A stretch of 57,156 nucleotides of DNA, taken from NCBI GenBank assembly GCA_036506155.1, contig DASXSF010000021.1, positions 1 to 57,156 on the forward strand, in the 5' to 3' direction. The notes beneath the pieces were generated by a model. The model was given only the letters and a program-made list of their open reading frames with translations. It was not told the origin of the DNA and made no database searches. The translations under genes and the position numbers were made by a program. Positions 33,300 through 40,348 of this stretch are shown piece after piece (within the stretch, counting starts at the first letter, position 1; the number at the start of each line of letters is the position of its first letter). This stretch comes from DASXRA01 sp036506155 (GTDB lineage: Bacteria; Actinomycetota; Actinomycetes; Mycobacteriales; Jatrophihabitantaceae).

Positions 33300-35391
33300 C
33301 ACGGGCCGCGACCGTCACATCGCCGGTGCGGCGCAGCTTGTGCCAGCGCAGCCGCACTCCGTACAGCGCGCTGGCCACCGACTGGATCACGACGAGGTAC
33401 ATCAGCTGCCGGTACAGCACCTGCTGTACCGGCAGTGTCCACAGTGGACGCTGGCTCTCCCGGTCGAGACGGAACGCGTACACCGCTGCGACGTACTGCG
33501 CGGCTTGCAGGCCGAGCCACGCGATCGCAGCGGTGGTCGCGTCTCCGGCCAGCAGGCCGTATATCGCGGCCACGTCGATCAGCGGCGCGAGAAGCGGCAG
33601 CAGTACCTGGAACAGGAACAAGTACGGCAGGCCGCGCCGTCCGAGCCGCCCGGACGCGCCAGATTCCACTACCGCCCGCTTGTGCTTCCACATCGCCTGC
33701 AACGTGCCGTAGCACCAGCGGTATCGCTGCCGCCACAGCTGGCCGAGACTCGCGGGCGCCTCGGTCCAGGCGAGCGCATCGGGTGCGTACACCACCCGCC
33801 ACCCGGCCCGGCTGATCGCCATGGTGAGGTCGGTGTCCTCGGCGAGCGTGTCGTCGCTGACGCCGCCGGCTTGCGCGATCGCGACTCGCCGGAACGCGCC
33901 GATGGCTCCCGGCACCGTCGGCATGCACCGCAGCACGTCGAACATCCGTCGGTCGAGGTTGAAGCCGATCACGTATTCGACGTGCTGCCATCGCCCGAGC
34001 AGCCCGCGTCGGTTGCCCACCTTGGTGTTGCCGGACACGGCACCCACTTGCGGGTCGGCGAAAGGCGTGACCAGCTGAAGGAGCGTCCCGGGCTCGAACA
34101 CCGTGTCCCCGTCCACCAGCACGAGCACGTCGTGGAGCGCTGCGGCGATCCCGGTGTTCAGCGCGGCGGGCTTGCCACCGTTGGGCCGGCGTATCACCCG
34201 GACGTTCGGGAGCGCGAGCGACTCGACGAGTTCGGCGGTGCCGTCGGTCGAGCCGTCGTCGACGACGACCACCTCGAACACGGGGTAGTGGCTGGCGGCG
34301 AGGGAGTGCACGGCGGCGACGATGCCGGCGCGCTCGTTGTAGGCGGGCACCATGACCGACACCGGTGGTAGGTATCGCAGTGGCGGCTGGCGATCGCGGC
34401 GACGGTGCCGTCGGGCGAACAGCACGAGTACGCCCACCCGGACCACGGAAAGCACTCCGGCGATGGCGAACGCCCACCACAGCATGCGTGCGAACCAGTC
34501 AGCTGCGAGCACCGCGAAGATCAGCGCGCTGCCCCGGGCGCGCTGCGAGAACGACGCCGGGTGCCACGGCGGCGGATGGCCGGCCGCCTGCGACGCCGTC
34601 ACGAACCGGTAGCCGCGGGCCTTCAGCGCGGGAACGAGCCTGGCGAGGGCGGCAACCGTCTGCGAGCGGTCGCCGCCGCCGTCGTGCAGCATGATCACCG
34701 CGCCGCGGGTGCCGGTCGGGGAGGCGTCCCGCACGATCGCGTTCGCGCCCGGCCGCGACCAGTCACGGGTGTCCAAGTCCGCGAGCACGACCCGGTAATT
34801 GCCGGACCGCTTGATCGCCCGCCAGGTGCCGGCGTCGAGGGCGGACGGCACCGATGAGAACGGCGGGCGGAGCAGGTCGGTCGTATAGCCGGTCGCCGCG
34901 GCGATGACGAGCTGCGTCTGATCGATCTCGAGCCGTTCCTGCCACGCGGGCAGGCTCGCCAGATCTGGATGCGTGAACGTGTGCACGCCGATCTCGTCGC
35001 CGTCACGGATCATCCGGCGCAGCAGTTCCGGACGTGCCGCGACATCCTCCCCGATCACGAAGAACGTGGCCGGCACCTGGTACCGCTCGAGGATCGCGAG
35101 CACCCTGGGCGTCCAGGTGCTGGGCCCGTCGTCGAACGTCAGCGCGATGGTGCGGGCCGGAATGTGGGCGCCGGCACGCCGCGACCGCGCATCGAGCAAT
35201 GGGCCCCCGGCACGGATCGCTGGTGGCACGCCGGCAAGTTCGCCTGCGTGCTCCGGCGCCCGCGGCCCCTCGCCGTGGTGGCCGTGGGTGTAGCCGGCGA
35301 TCACGAGCAGCAGCGTCGCGACGAGTAGCACGGCGGCGAGCAGCAGCCAGTGCGACCGCGGATCGCGGCCTTGCGCGCGCGCGCCGCTCAC
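33274..35391 (-). CDS. Polysaccharide deacetylase-glycosyltransferase 2 fusion
   Basis: A 705-aa membrane protein from GTG/ATG-type start at 35391. After one membrane span (residues 14-33) comes a NodB deacetylase domain: TFDDGPS (85-91), HTFTH (137-141), RPPFSS (175-180) and LHDGGG (235-240), so the metal-binding residues are kept. A second membrane region (about 288-325) leads to a family-2 glycosyltransferase: VVDDGSTDG (377-385), DGD (427-429), EDTD (518-521) and QRYRW (555-559). The C-terminus has three or four more spans. The domain order fits a processive synthase that makes and deacetylates a beta-linked N-acetylhexosamine polymer. It overlaps the upstream gene by 4 bases. Confidence 0.88.
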   Translation of the reverse strand: MSGARAQGRDPRSHWLLLAAVLLVATLLLVIAGYTHGHHGEGPRAPEHAGELAGVPPAIRAGGPLLDARSRRAGAHIPARTIALTFDDGPSTWTPRVLAILERYQVPATFFVIGEDVAARPELLRRMIRDGDEIGVHTFTHPDLASLPAWQERLEIDQTQLVIAAATGYTTDLLRPPFSSVPSALDAGTWRAIKRSGNYRVVLADLDTRDWSRPGANAIVRDASPTGTRGAVIMLHDGGGDRSQTVAALARLVPALKARGYRFVTASQAAGHPPPWHPASFSQRARGSALIFAVLAADWFARMLWWAFAIAGVLSVVRVGVLVLFARRHRRRDRQPPLRYLPPVSVMVPAYNERAGIVAAVHSLAASHYPVFEVVVVDDGSTDGTAELVESLALPNVRVIRRPNGGKPAALNTGIAAALHDVLVLVDGDTVFEPGTLLQLVTPFADPQVGAVSGNTKVGNRRGLLGRWQHVEYVIGFNLDRRMFDVLRCMPTVPGAIGAFRRVAIAQAGGVSDDTLAEDTDLTMAISRAGWRVVYAPDALAWTEAPASLGQLWRQRYRWCYGTLQAMWKHKRAVVESGASGRLGRRGLPYLFLFQVLLPLLAPLIDVAAIYGLLAGDATTAAIAWLGLQAAQYVAAVYAFRLDRESQRPLWTLPVQQVLYRQLMYLVVIQSVASALYGVRLRWHKLRRTGDVTVAARAIRPGRTP

Positions 35392-35843
35392 GGCCGCCGG
35401 GTGTGCCCCGGCGGGGTGGGCGGCTTATTGCCGTGGGTGCGTCCCGCCGCCGACGAGGGCGTACTCGTTGTCGGAGTCGGCGTCGTCGGCGACGGCGCGT
35501 GCGTCAGCGGCGCAACGGCCGCCGGCGGGGTCGGCTGCGGGGTTGACGTAGCGTGCGTCGGGGTCGTCAGGGCCGCCGGCGAGCCGCTGACCGCGGGGAC
35601 CGCCTGCGATGTCGGGCCGGCGCTGGTGTGCTGGCTGCCCGGTTGGGCGGCCGGATGCTGCGTCGGCAGCCGCACCGGCTGGGTGACCCCGGGCATGGGA
35701 ACCCCGCTGAGCAGGCTGATGAGCACGATGACCATGGCGGCGACGAGAGCGGCTGCCGCCGTCCGGATGGTGATACGCAGCGCGCGTGACCGGGCGCCCG
35801 TCGCGTCGGCGAACACCGTCAGCTTCCTGGTGTGGTGCCCCAA
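35388..35843 (-). CDS. Proline/threonine-rich single-span membrane protein
   Basis: A 151-aa protein from ATG 35843. One membrane helix (residues 28-46, AAAALVAAMVIVLISLLSG) separates a short basic cytoplasmic end from an outside domain of about 100 residues. That domain is dominated by Pro, Thr, Ser and Ala (TPTHATSTPQPTPPAAV), ending GNKPPTPPGHTRRP. Such segments span or contact peptidoglycan and are often glycosylated. The stop overlaps the start of the deacetylase-glycosyltransferase gene by 4 bases, so the two are co-translated and probably act together at the cell surface. Confidence 0.7.
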   Translation of the reverse strand: MGHHTRKLTVFADATGARSRALRITIRTAAAALVAAMVIVLISLLSGVPMPGVTQPVRLPTQHPAAQPGSQHTSAGPTSQAVPAVSGSPAALTTPTHATSTPQPTPPAAVAPLTHAPSPTTPTPTTSTPSSAAGRTHGNKPPTPPGHTRRP

Positions 35844-35928
35844 CTAGGGTCCTCTCGCCGCGCGCGTACGTACAGCTAACCGACGACACGGCGTCCAGCG
35901 TTACTGCGGCGACAAGCGCGTCCGCGGC

Positions 35929-35975
35929 GTGATCTTGGCGTTCTGGTCGCTATCCAGCCACAAGTCCAAGATCAC
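35929..35975. repeat. Long interrupted inverted repeat
   Basis: GTGATCTTGG (35929-35938) and CCAAGATCAC (35966-35975) are perfect 10-bp arms around 27 bases, which hold a second CTGG/CCAG pair. It has no T-run on either strand. It lies between the cell-surface operon and the infC promoter. The shape is that of REP-like extragenic palindromes. Confidence 0.55.
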
Positions 35976-36038
35976 AACGGGATGGGACGGAACAGGGATG
36001 TACCCGGAATTCGGCCGAGCACGTCTGCGTTGCCTGTA

Positions 36039-36067
36039 TTGGGTCGGTGTCGGAGCGCTGCTACGCT
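36039..36067 (+). promoter_or_regulatory. infC operon promoter
   Basis: TTGGGT (36039-36044), 17 bases, TACGCT (36062-36067). Good spacing and fair match to a housekeeping sigma-70 promoter; about 215 bases before the infC start, leaving a long leader. Confidence 0.45.
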
Positions 36068-36195
36068 GTGATTGCGACCAGCCTCCGTTTCGGCGGGGGT
36101 GTGCAAGCGGAAGCCCAAGCCTCCCACCCGAGCCGCTCATGGCGTGCCGGGTCCGGTCCGCGGATGTTGCCGTTCGCGGACGGGTCGGAAGAGCG

Positions 36196-36222
36196 GGCCC
36201 CGTGCGCACTAGCAGCGGGGCC
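36196..36222 (+). terminator. Leader hairpin upstream of infC
   Basis: GGCCCCG (36196-36202), 13-base loop, CGGGGCC (36216-36222), then TTTC. A terminator-like hairpin in the leader about 60 bases before infC. Such hairpins in infC leaders are known sites of attenuation in several bacteria; this function is inferred. Confidence 0.45.
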
Positions 36223-36281
36223 TTTCGCATATCGCGGGAGCCCCGGCCCGAAACGACAAGAGGAACGACCAAGGAGGTCTC

Positions 36282-36842
36282 ATCAGCTCAGAACCTAGGA
36301 TCAACGACCGGATCCGCGTACCCGAGGTGCGACTCGTCGGACCCGAAGGGGAGCAGGTCGGCATAGTTCCTATCGGCAAGGCGCTCGAACTCGCCGACGA
36401 ATCCGACCTGGATCTGGTCGAGGTCGCCCCCATGGCCCGCCCGCCTGTCGCGAAGCTCATGGACTACGGGAAGTTCAAGTACGAGAGCGCGCAGAAGGCA
36501 CGCGAGGCCCGGCGCAACCAGACCCTCACCGTCATCAAGGAGATGAAACTCCGCCCGAAGATCGACTCGCACGACTACCAGACCAAGAAGGGTCACGTCG
36601 AGCGGTTCCTCAGACAGGGCGACAAGGTGAAGGTCACGATCATGTTCCGGGGACGCGAGCAGTCCCGGCCCGAACTCGGGTTCCGGCTGCTGCAGCGGCT
36701 CGCCGACGACATCCAGGAGCTCGGATTCGTCGAGTCGTCACCGAAGCAGGACGGCCGCAACATGATCATGGTGGTCGCGCCACACCGGAACGTGAAGCCC
36801 GCCAGGCACGCGGGCCCGGCCGCCAGCCGCGGCCGCGAATAG
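36282..36842 (+). CDS. infC: Translation initiation factor IF-3
   Basis: IF-3 binds the 30S subunit, checks start codons and keeps subunits apart. The best start is a non-canonical AUC at 36282, preceded by a perfect AAGGAGGT (36271-36278). Translation from it gives ISSEPRINDRIRVPEVRLVG, the normal IF-3 N-terminus, and a 186-aa product; the first ATG-like codon (36327) would cut off the conserved start. Key segments are AQKAREARRNQTLTVIKEMK, LRPKIDSHDYQTKKGHVERF and MFRGREQSRPELGFRLLQRL. AUC/AUU/AUA starts are a known device by which IF-3 limits its own synthesis. First gene of infC-rpmI-rplT. Confidence 0.93.
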   Translation: MSSEPRINDRIRVPEVRLVGPEGEQVGIVPIGKALELADESDLDLVEVAPMARPPVAKLMDYGKFKYESAQKAREARRNQTLTVIKEMKLRPKIDSHDYQTKKGHVERFLRQGDKVKVTIMFRGREQSRPELGFRLLQRLADDIQELGFVESSPKQDGRNMIMVVAPHRNVKPARHAGPAASRGRE

Positions 36843-36855
36843 AAAGAATCGTCAA

Positions 36856-37050
36856 TTGCCCAAGAACAAGACCCATAGCGGCACCAAGAAGCGCATCAAG
36901 GTGACTGGTACCGGCAAGCTGCTGAAGCAGCGGGCCGGCAAGCGGCACAACTTCGAGCGCAAGCCGTCCACGCTGACTCGCCGGCTGACCGGCACGACCG
37001 AGGTCGCCCCTGCCGACGCACCACGCATCAAGAAGCTGCTCGGCCGCTAA
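36856..37050 (+). CDS. rpmI: 50S ribosomal protein L35
   Basis: A 64-aa basic ribosomal protein from TTG 36856, 13 bases after infC; no ATG is available, and PKNKTHSGTKKRIKVTGTGK is the canonical L35 N-terminus. It continues KLLKQRAGKRHNFERKP and ends KKLLGR. Length is normal for the family. It belongs to the IF3-L35-L20 operon, in which L20 commonly represses translation. Confidence 0.95.
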   Translation: MPKNKTHSGTKKRIKVTGTGKLLKQRAGKRHNFERKPSTLTRRLTGTTEVAPADAPRIKKLLGR

Positions 37051-37113
37051 CCATTCGTCCATCCCTCCCAGCCGCCACCTCGACGGCGGCCCGATCTGTT
37101 CAAGGAATCCACC

Positions 37114-37497
37114 GTGGCACGCGTCAAGCGGGCATTGAATGCCCACAAGAAGCGCCGCAGCACGCTCGAAGCTGCATCCGGCTACCGCGGTCAGCGCTCG
37201 CGGCTTTACCGCAAGGCCAAAGAGCAACTGCTGCACTCCTCGACCTACGCCTATCGCGACCGTAAGGCGCGTAAGGGCGACTTCCGCCAGCTGTGGATCA
37301 CCCGGATCAACGCGGCAGCGCGCGCGAACGACATCACCTATAACCGCTTCGTCCAGGGCCTGCGCCTGGCCGGCGTCACCGTCGACCGCAAGGTGCTGGC
37401 CGAGCTCGCCGTCTCCGACGCCGCCGCCTTCGCAGCCCTCGCACAGGTAGCCAAGGACGCGGTCGCGGCGAACGGCGCCGGCAGCTCCGCGGCTTGA
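37114..37497 (+). CDS. rplT: 50S ribosomal protein L20
   Basis: A 127-aa 23S-rRNA-binding protein from GTG 37114 (ARVKRALNAHKKRRSTLEAA). Other conserved parts are SGYRGQRSRLYRKAKEQLLH, YRDRKARKGDFRQLWITRIN and NRFVQGLRLAGVTVDRKVLA. It assembles early on the large subunit and is an autogenous repressor of its operon in several bacteria. The stop overlaps the next start (TTGA), coupling it to the rRNA methyltransferase. Confidence 0.96.
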   Translation: MARVKRALNAHKKRRSTLEAASGYRGQRSRLYRKAKEQLLHSSTYAYRDRKARKGDFRQLWITRINAAARANDITYNRFVQGLRLAGVTVDRKVLAELAVSDAAAFAALAQVAKDAVAANGAGSSAA

Positions 37498-38291
37498 TCG
37501 CCGACACCAACGCGCGCCTCGTCGCGGCGCGCCGGCTCACCCGCCGGCAGCCTCGCCGTGAGGCCGGGCGTTTCCTCGCCGAAGGCGCCCAGGCAGTGCG
37601 CGAGGCCCTGGGGCGCCCGAAAGTGGTGCTGTCGATCTTCGCCACCGCCGAGGCGCTCGATCGCAACACCAAGCTCGTCGATGCGGCCCGCACGCTTGGC
37701 GTCCGGGTCGACGAGGTCAGCGTGCGGGCCGCGGCCGGCCTCTCCGAGACCGTGCGCCCGCAGGGCATCGTGGCGGTGTGCCGCAAGGTGCACGTGCCCC
37801 TGCGCAAGGCGTTCGAGACCGATCCGCGGCTCGTCGCGGTGCTCGTCGAAGCCAACGACCCGGGTAATGCCGGGACGATCCTCCGCACCGCGGACGCCGC
37901 CGGCGCGACCGCGGTGGTCTTCGCCGGCGACAGTGTCGATGTCTACAACGGAAAGGTCGTACGCGCCTCGGCCGGCAGCATTTTCCACGTGCACGTGGTC
38001 ACCGACGTCACTGCCGAAGAAGCCGTCGCGGCAGCTCGGGCCGCCGGATGCGCGGTCTTGGCGGCCACCGGCACCGGTGCGGACGACCTGAACGATCTCG
38101 CCGACGGCCACGCGCTGGACAAGGCGACGGCGTGGCTGTTCGGCAACGAGGCGAACGGTCTGTCGGACGAGGTGCTCGCCTGCGCCGACCGCACCGTGCG
38201 AGTGCCGTTGTACGGTCATGCGGAAAGCCTCAACGTGGCCGCCGCCGCGGCCGTCTGCCTGTACGCCTCGGCCCGGGCGCAGCGCGCCTGA
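37494..38291 (+). CDS. TrmH/SpoU-family RNA 2'-O-methyltransferase
   Basis: A 265-aa SPOUT-class enzyme from TTG 37494, overlapping rplT by 4 bases. The N-terminal substrate-binding part has RRQPRREAGRFLAEGAQAVR. The knot domain shows VLVEANDPGNAGTILRTADA (motif 1, with the N and R), WLFGNEANGLSDEVL (motif 2) and VRVPLYGHAESLNVAAAAAV (motif 3). It transfers a methyl group from SAM to a ribose 2'-OH, most likely of 23S rRNA. Location between rplT and pheS is common in actinobacteria. Confidence 0.9.
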   Translation: MIADTNARLVAARRLTRRQPRREAGRFLAEGAQAVREALGRPKVVLSIFATAEALDRNTKLVDAARTLGVRVDEVSVRAAAGLSETVRPQGIVAVCRKVHVPLRKAFETDPRLVAVLVEANDPGNAGTILRTADAAGATAVVFAGDSVDVYNGKVVRASAGSIFHVHVVTDVTAEEAVAAARAAGCAVLAATGTGADDLNDLADGHALDKATAWLFGNEANGLSDEVLACADRTVRVPLYGHAESLNVAAAAAVCLYASARAQRA

Positions 38292-38365
38292 GCGGAGCCT
38301 CGTGGCGTGCGTGATAGGTTCGCCAGGCTTCGATATCTCCCTGGCGAAAGGTCGCGCGTCTTCCT

Positions 38366-39145
38366 ATGAGTTACGTCAAGTTGCCTGTTTTCGAAGACTC
38401 CGGATACGTCGTCCTGGACCGCTACGACCAGTCGCAAGACCCAGCCGAATGGCTGGACATCGAGTATGTCGACTGGAAGTCGTCGGGCGACACCCGGTTC
38501 GCGCCGCTGGCCAGTGCCTACGGTGACCTGGAGTGCAACGGCTTCTGGCACCACACGCCGCCGAAGACGGACAAGGACGGCGTCTGGGTTCCGGAAAACA
38601 TCGCGAAAGCGCCGCGCCTCAAGGCCCGCGCCGAGGAGCCTGGCGCCAACGTCGGCCGCTGCCGGGTGATCGAACTGCAGCCGAACACCTACGCCGACTG
38701 CCTCTACAACCTGCACCGCGACGACAACAACCGGCTCAACCCCGAGGGCACGGGCTGGGTGGTGCGCGGGTTCTTCAACCTCACCGACGACCCCGAGTCG
38801 GTCATGATCTTGCGCGAGGATGTCGACGACCCGTCGACCGAGACACGCGTGCCGCTGCCGGCCGGCGCCCAGGTCATCATCGACACGCAACGGTTGTGGC
38901 ACGCCGTCTGGCACCCGGGTGCGCAGCCGCGCTACTGCCTCATCACGTCCTGGGAATCCGGTCCCGAACTCGACGCCTACATCGGCGCACGCCATCCGCA
39001 GCGCAAGGTCGAGAGCAAGGCGCTCGACCCCGAGTTCGCCGAGCGAGCGTACGACGAGGTCGCGCAGCGCAAGGCCGCCCGAGCCGCTGCACGGGCAGCC
39101 GCGGGGATGGATTCGCCGGCGGCCGAGGTCAAGTCCGAGGCCTGA
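38366..39145 (+). CDS. Putative 2-oxoglutarate/Fe(II) oxygenase-like protein
   Basis: A 259-aa cytoplasmic protein from ATG 38366. The central beta-sandwich region is protein-family-like, with VIELQPNTYADCLYNLHRDD, GTGWVVRGFFNLTDDPESVM, PAGAQVIIDTQRLWHAVWHP and RYCLITSWESGP. A candidate iron triad is His117-x-Asp119 and His179 (or His183), followed by Arg189 for 2-oxoglutarate: the order HxD...H...R expected of aspartyl/asparaginyl hydroxylase-like oxygenases. The C-terminal 50 residues are helical and Ala/Lys-rich. It lies between an rRNA methyltransferase and pheS, inside a translation gene block, so a ribosomal or tRNA-linked substrate is an attractive but unproved idea. Confidence 0.55.
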   Translation: MSYVKLPVFEDSGYVVLDRYDQSQDPAEWLDIEYVDWKSSGDTRFAPLASAYGDLECNGFWHHTPPKTDKDGVWVPENIAKAPRLKARAEEPGANVGRCRVIELQPNTYADCLYNLHRDDNNRLNPEGTGWVVRGFFNLTDDPESVMILREDVDDPSTETRVPLPAGAQVIIDTQRLWHAVWHPGAQPRYCLITSWESGPELDAYIGARHPQRKVESKALDPEFAERAYDEVAQRKAARAAARAAAGMDSPAAEVKSEA

Positions 39146-39159
39146 CGCCACCCATACCG

Positions 39160-39186
39160 GGCCGCCTCGCACCAGGCGCGGCGGCC
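39160..39186 (+). terminator. Hairpin upstream of pheS
   Basis: GGCCGCC (39160-39166), 13-base loop, GGCGGCC (39180-39186), followed by TTCGGTT. It starts 15 bases after the oxygenase-like gene and ends 67 bases before pheS, so it may end the upstream transcript or act in a pheS leader. No Phe-rich leader peptide or T-box was recognised. Confidence 0.45.
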
Positions 39187-39253
39187 TTCGGTTATCCGCT
39201 GCCGGGAGGCCCATAGACTCGGTCGCACCATCCCTGAATTTGAGGACGCGCTC

Positions 39254-40348
39254 GTGAGCTACGACCCGGTCGAGCCAGTCGCCTTGCAGCCGGAGCAGGT
39301 GCAGCGCAACGTCGACGACGCGCTCGCCGCCATCGCGAAGGCGGCCGATCTGGACGAGCTCAGGGCCGCCCGTCTTGCGCATGCAGGCGATCGTTCGCCG
39401 CTGGCGCTGGCGAACCGCGAGATCGGGCAGCTACCGCCCGCCGCACGGGCCGCTGCGGGCAAGCGGGTGGGGGAGGCCCGGAGCACGGTGCGCGCGACGC
39501 TCTCTACTCGCCAGGCCGAACTCGAGGCCGAGCGTGACGCCCGGGTGCTGGTCGACGAGGCCGTCGACGTCACGCTGCCGTGGGACCGTCGCATCGAGGG
39601 CGCCCGGCATCCACTCACCACGCTCCAGGAGTTCATCGGCGACGTGTTCGTCGCGATGGGCTACGAAGTGCTGGAGGGCCCCGAGGTCGAGTCCGAGTGG
39701 CTGAGCTTCGACGCGCTCAACATCGGCCCGGATCACCCGACCCGCACGCTCATGGACACGTTCTACGTGGCGCCGCCCGGGTCCGGCCTGGTGCTGCGCC
39801 CGCACACCTCGCCGGTCCAGGCCCGCGCGATGCTCGAACGCGATCCGCCGATCTACATCATCTGCCCGGGCAAGACGTTTCGCACCGACGAGCTCGACGC
39901 GACGCACTCACCGGTGTTCCACCAGGTCGAAGGGCTGGTCGTGGACGAGGGCATCACCATGGCGCACCTCAAGGGCACCCTCGACCACATGGCCCAGGCA
40001 TTCTTCGGCCCGGGCATCGTCACCCGGCTACGGCCGTCGTACTTCCCGTTCACCGAGCCGAGCGCTGAGCCCGACCTGCTGTGCTTCGTCTGCCGCGGTC
40101 AGTCGGTCGGCAATCCGGACTGGAATTGCCGCACCTGTAACAACGAAGGCTGGATCGAGTGGGGCGGCTGCGGCATGGTCAACCCGCGGGTGTTACGCGC
40201 CTGCGGCATCGACCCGGACCGCTACTCCGGGTTCGCGTTCGGCATGGGCATCGAGCGCACCCTGATGTTCCGCAACAACGCCGACGACATGCGCGACATG
40301 CTCGAGGGCGACGTCCGGTTCACCCAGGCATTCGGGATGGAGCCGTAA
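39254..40348 (+). CDS. pheS: Phenylalanyl-tRNA synthetase alpha subunit
   Basis: The 364-aa catalytic subunit from GTG 39254, which with PheT forms the (alpha-beta)2 class II enzyme that charges tRNA-Phe. An N-terminal coiled coil (about 20-95) precedes the catalytic domain. Motif 1 region is HPLTTLQEFIGDVFVAMGYE, motif 2 is GKTFRTDELDATHSPVFHQV and motif 3 is FAFGMGIERTLMFRNNADDM. A Zn-like CxxC...CxxC cluster (CFVCRGQS, CRTCNNEGW) interrupts the domain as in other actinobacteria. The stop overlaps the pheT start by one base (TAATG). Confidence 0.95.
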   Translation: MSYDPVEPVALQPEQVQRNVDDALAAIAKAADLDELRAARLAHAGDRSPLALANREIGQLPPAARAAAGKRVGEARSTVRATLSTRQAELEAERDARVLVDEAVDVTLPWDRRIEGARHPLTTLQEFIGDVFVAMGYEVLEGPEVESEWLSFDALNIGPDHPTRTLMDTFYVAPPGSGLVLRPHTSPVQARAMLERDPPIYIICPGKTFRTDELDATHSPVFHQVEGLVVDEGITMAHLKGTLDHMAQAFFGPGIVTRLRPSYFPFTEPSAEPDLLCFVCRGQSVGNPDWNCRTCNNEGWIEWGGCGMVNPRVLRACGIDPDRYSGFAFGMGIERTLMFRNNADDMRDMLEGDVRFTQAFGMEP

